Source: Spiroplasma sp. BIUS-1 (lineage in GTDB: Bacteria > Bacillota_I > Bacilli_A > Mycoplasmatales > Mycoplasmataceae). Taken from it: a stretch of DNA of 64,000 nucleotides. This document shows, one piece after another, positions 62,492 to 64,000 of this stretch. The stretch's first letter is position 1. Each line of letters begins with the position of its first letter. Made by a program: the position numbers and the translations under genes. The stretch is taken from positions 372,001 through 436,000 of the forward strand of contig NZ_CP048386.1 in assembly GCF_010365805.1 (NCBI RefSeq). The letters are read 5' to 3'. Under the pieces are notes generated by a model. It was given only the letters and a program-made list of their open reading frames with translations. It was not told where the DNA came from and did not search any database.

Positions 62492-64000
62492 ATGAAAAAA
62501 CACGGTTTTGAAATTGATGACTATAATTTACCTGCATCAGTTAGAAAAAGAATTGACGATTTAGTTGACCTAAATATCAATCCTTCAACAATTAACTTAA
62601 TAACAGCTGAGTTTTCTGCTTCTAGTGACGAAGTTAAAGAAAATATCGGAAGATATATTGCAAGACTTCTAGAAATAGAAGATTTTGTTATTCAAAAATC
62701 TTATGAAAAAAACAAAGAATTTGGAGCTGGAATTAACTTAAAACAAGAAATGATGATGAAAAATCGTCAGACAAATCTTTTAAGAATTCAACAAATTTTT
62801 ATTAAAAATGATCAAGAAAAAGATAGAGTTAATAAATTTAATCAAAGAGTTCAAGAAGCAAATAGTAGCAATGAACCATTGCTTGATTTTAAAGAAGCTA
62901 TGGTTATAAAAAATAGAGTAGAAACAGATGAAACTTTAAGATTACAAGAACTTGCAAATAAAAGAAGAAAAATTGAACTTGCAATTTTAGAAGAACAAGA
63001 AAAAATAAAAGTTGCTCAAAAACAATATCAAAGAGCAAAATTGGAAGATGACAATATAACTCAAGAATTAAAATTAAATGTTGTTAAATTTGCAAATAAA
63101 AGATTAAAAGAAATATCTGAAGCTATTCAAACTTACAAAACAGTTGATAAAATTCCTGATGAAATAATTGATAATAAAACTGTTGCTAAAAAAGATTTTT
63201 TAAATCAAAATGATAAAATTGTTTTTGAAAAATTACAAAATGATATCAAGAATTTAAATGAGAAGAAAGCAAAAAGTAGCTCTACTCAAACTTTAGAAGT
63301 TGATTTAGAAACATTCTTTGATGTTCCTGGATTTGGAGCAGAAGATAGCTATGAAGCTTTAGAGTATCCTAGATATCCTACAAAAAATGTTAAGAAAAAA
63401 AATAAAGTAGTTTCAAAAAACAAACCAGAAGCTAAAAAAGAAGTAGCAGCTAAAAATAATCAAAAACAAAAACCAAAAACAGAAACAAAAAAACAAGTTG
63501 TAACTAAAAAAGTAGAAACTGTTAAAAAAGAAGTTAAAAAAGAAGAAGTTGTTTCTAAAAAAAATAATAAAGATCAAGAAGCAGAAAAAATAATAAGAAA
63601 AATTAAAAAAAAAGCAAAAGCTAAAGACAGACAAATTGAAAAAATAATTAAAGAAAAAGAAGATATTAAAAAAGAATTAACAAAACTAAAAGAAGAAAAG
63701 AAAATTAATGAACTTAGAGAATTAGAAAATAAAAAGAAAAAGCTTAGCGAAAATTATGAAGAGAATGTAAAAAAAGAAAAAAGAAAAATAGAAACTACTC
63801 ATCAAATTTTAGAAAAAAAATGAAAAGCAGAAACTGTTGCTCAGTCTTTAAATTCTAAGAAAAAAGCATTTAATGCAGTTAATTCTATAAAAGAAAAATC
63901 AAAATTAGTTGATTCAAACAAAGAGCAACCAAAGAAAGTTGAACAACCAAAACAAGTTCAACAACCAAAGAAAGTTGAGCAACCAAAACAAGTTCAACAA
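62492..64000 (+). CDS. Long coiled-coil protein, 5' part
   Basis: An open frame of 503 residues from ATG 62492 with an AAGGAG ribosome site; it leaves the window open. The N-terminal 250 residues are charged helices, then comes an acidic FFDVPGFG linker near residue 270-280. A very Lys-rich region (about 290-360) and a long coiled coil (about 365-445) follow. From about residue 475 a repeat of EQPKQVQQPKKV units begins. There is no signal peptide or membrane segment. The layout is that of a large cytoplasmic scaffold; coiled-coil proteins of this sort are common near the division or cytoskeleton machinery in Mollicutes, but function is unknown. Confidence 0.85.
63928..64000 (+). repeat. Short tandem repeat at the window end
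   Basis: CAACCAAAGAAAGTTGA and close variants recur, encoding QPK-KV-E and QPK-QV-Q units. The array continues past the window. Confidence 0.75.

Noticed and set aside
1-64000. CRISPR array, insertion sequence or prophage
   Set aside because: No regularly spaced repeats, transposase or integrase motifs, or phage structural genes were seen; the only tandem repeats are inside genes.

Overview
The window comes from a Mollicute that reads UGA as tryptophan. Nearly every long gene is crossed by in-frame TGA codons at positions where the family has Trp, and the DNA is very AT-rich. A near full-length homologue of the Spiroplasma fibril protein (Fib, 14922-16457), a cytoskeletal protein known from that genus, points to Spiroplasma; the species cannot be told from the sequence alone. 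All gene coordinates use genetic code 4, so most genes run through several TGA codons. No stretch longer than about 200 bases lacks a gene.

Layout, left to right. 1-569: 3' end of a basic, Lys/Ala-rich protein. 606-2476: an unusual structured leader ending in a terminator, then miaA and a MurR/RpiR-type regulator. 2565-2638: tRNA-Gly(TCC). 2708-6812: a small membrane protein, a choline-kinase-like gene on the minus strand, RdgB/HAM1-type pyrophosphatase, trmL and a DEAD-box-type helicase whose motif II is DECD. 6877-10483: MoxR/RavA-type AAA+ ATPase, VWA protein and PCC/DUF296 protein in one operon. 10573-14765: a membrane-anchored surface protein and two lipoproteins, one with an SGNH/GDSL esterase fold. 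14922-18719: fib, a small charged protein and a large YitT-type membrane protein. 18804-23344: a ComN-like small protein, a fused and enlarged SecDF, and apt. 23472-27405: lipoprotein plus ABC ATPase plus ABC permease. 27527-30768: bifunctional RelA/SpoT and an unknown protein. 30862-34912: fructose PTS operon (DeoR-type regulator, fruK, fruA). 35001-37959: hisS-aspS. 38129-38425: a tiny RGG-repeat protein whose ribosome binding site is buried in a hairpin. 38572-40939: an unknown protein and an M3 oligopeptidase. 40966-46539: a block of five unfamiliar genes, including a SEC-C zinc-motif protein and a P-loop NTPase. 46574-48532 (minus strand): a 59-residue zinc-ribbon protein, guaC and an FMN azoreductase. 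48640-57720: udk, parE, an unknown gene, parC, an unknown gene and recD2. 57758-62358: a membrane protein and a nagA / membrane protein / Gfo-Idh oxidoreductase / deoC operon. 62492-64000: start of a long coiled-coil protein that leaves the window.

The core is ordinary Mollicute housekeeping: tRNA modification and charging, topoisomerase IV, nucleotide salvage, stringent response, secretion and fructose uptake. The parts that look least described are the miaA leader (alternative structures plus a terminator), the RGG-repeat protein with a sequestered Shine-Dalgarno site, and the three-gene SEC-C / P-loop cassette at 42534-46539. Most transcription units end in clear hairpin-plus-T-run terminators, several of which contain the stop codon of the gene they end.
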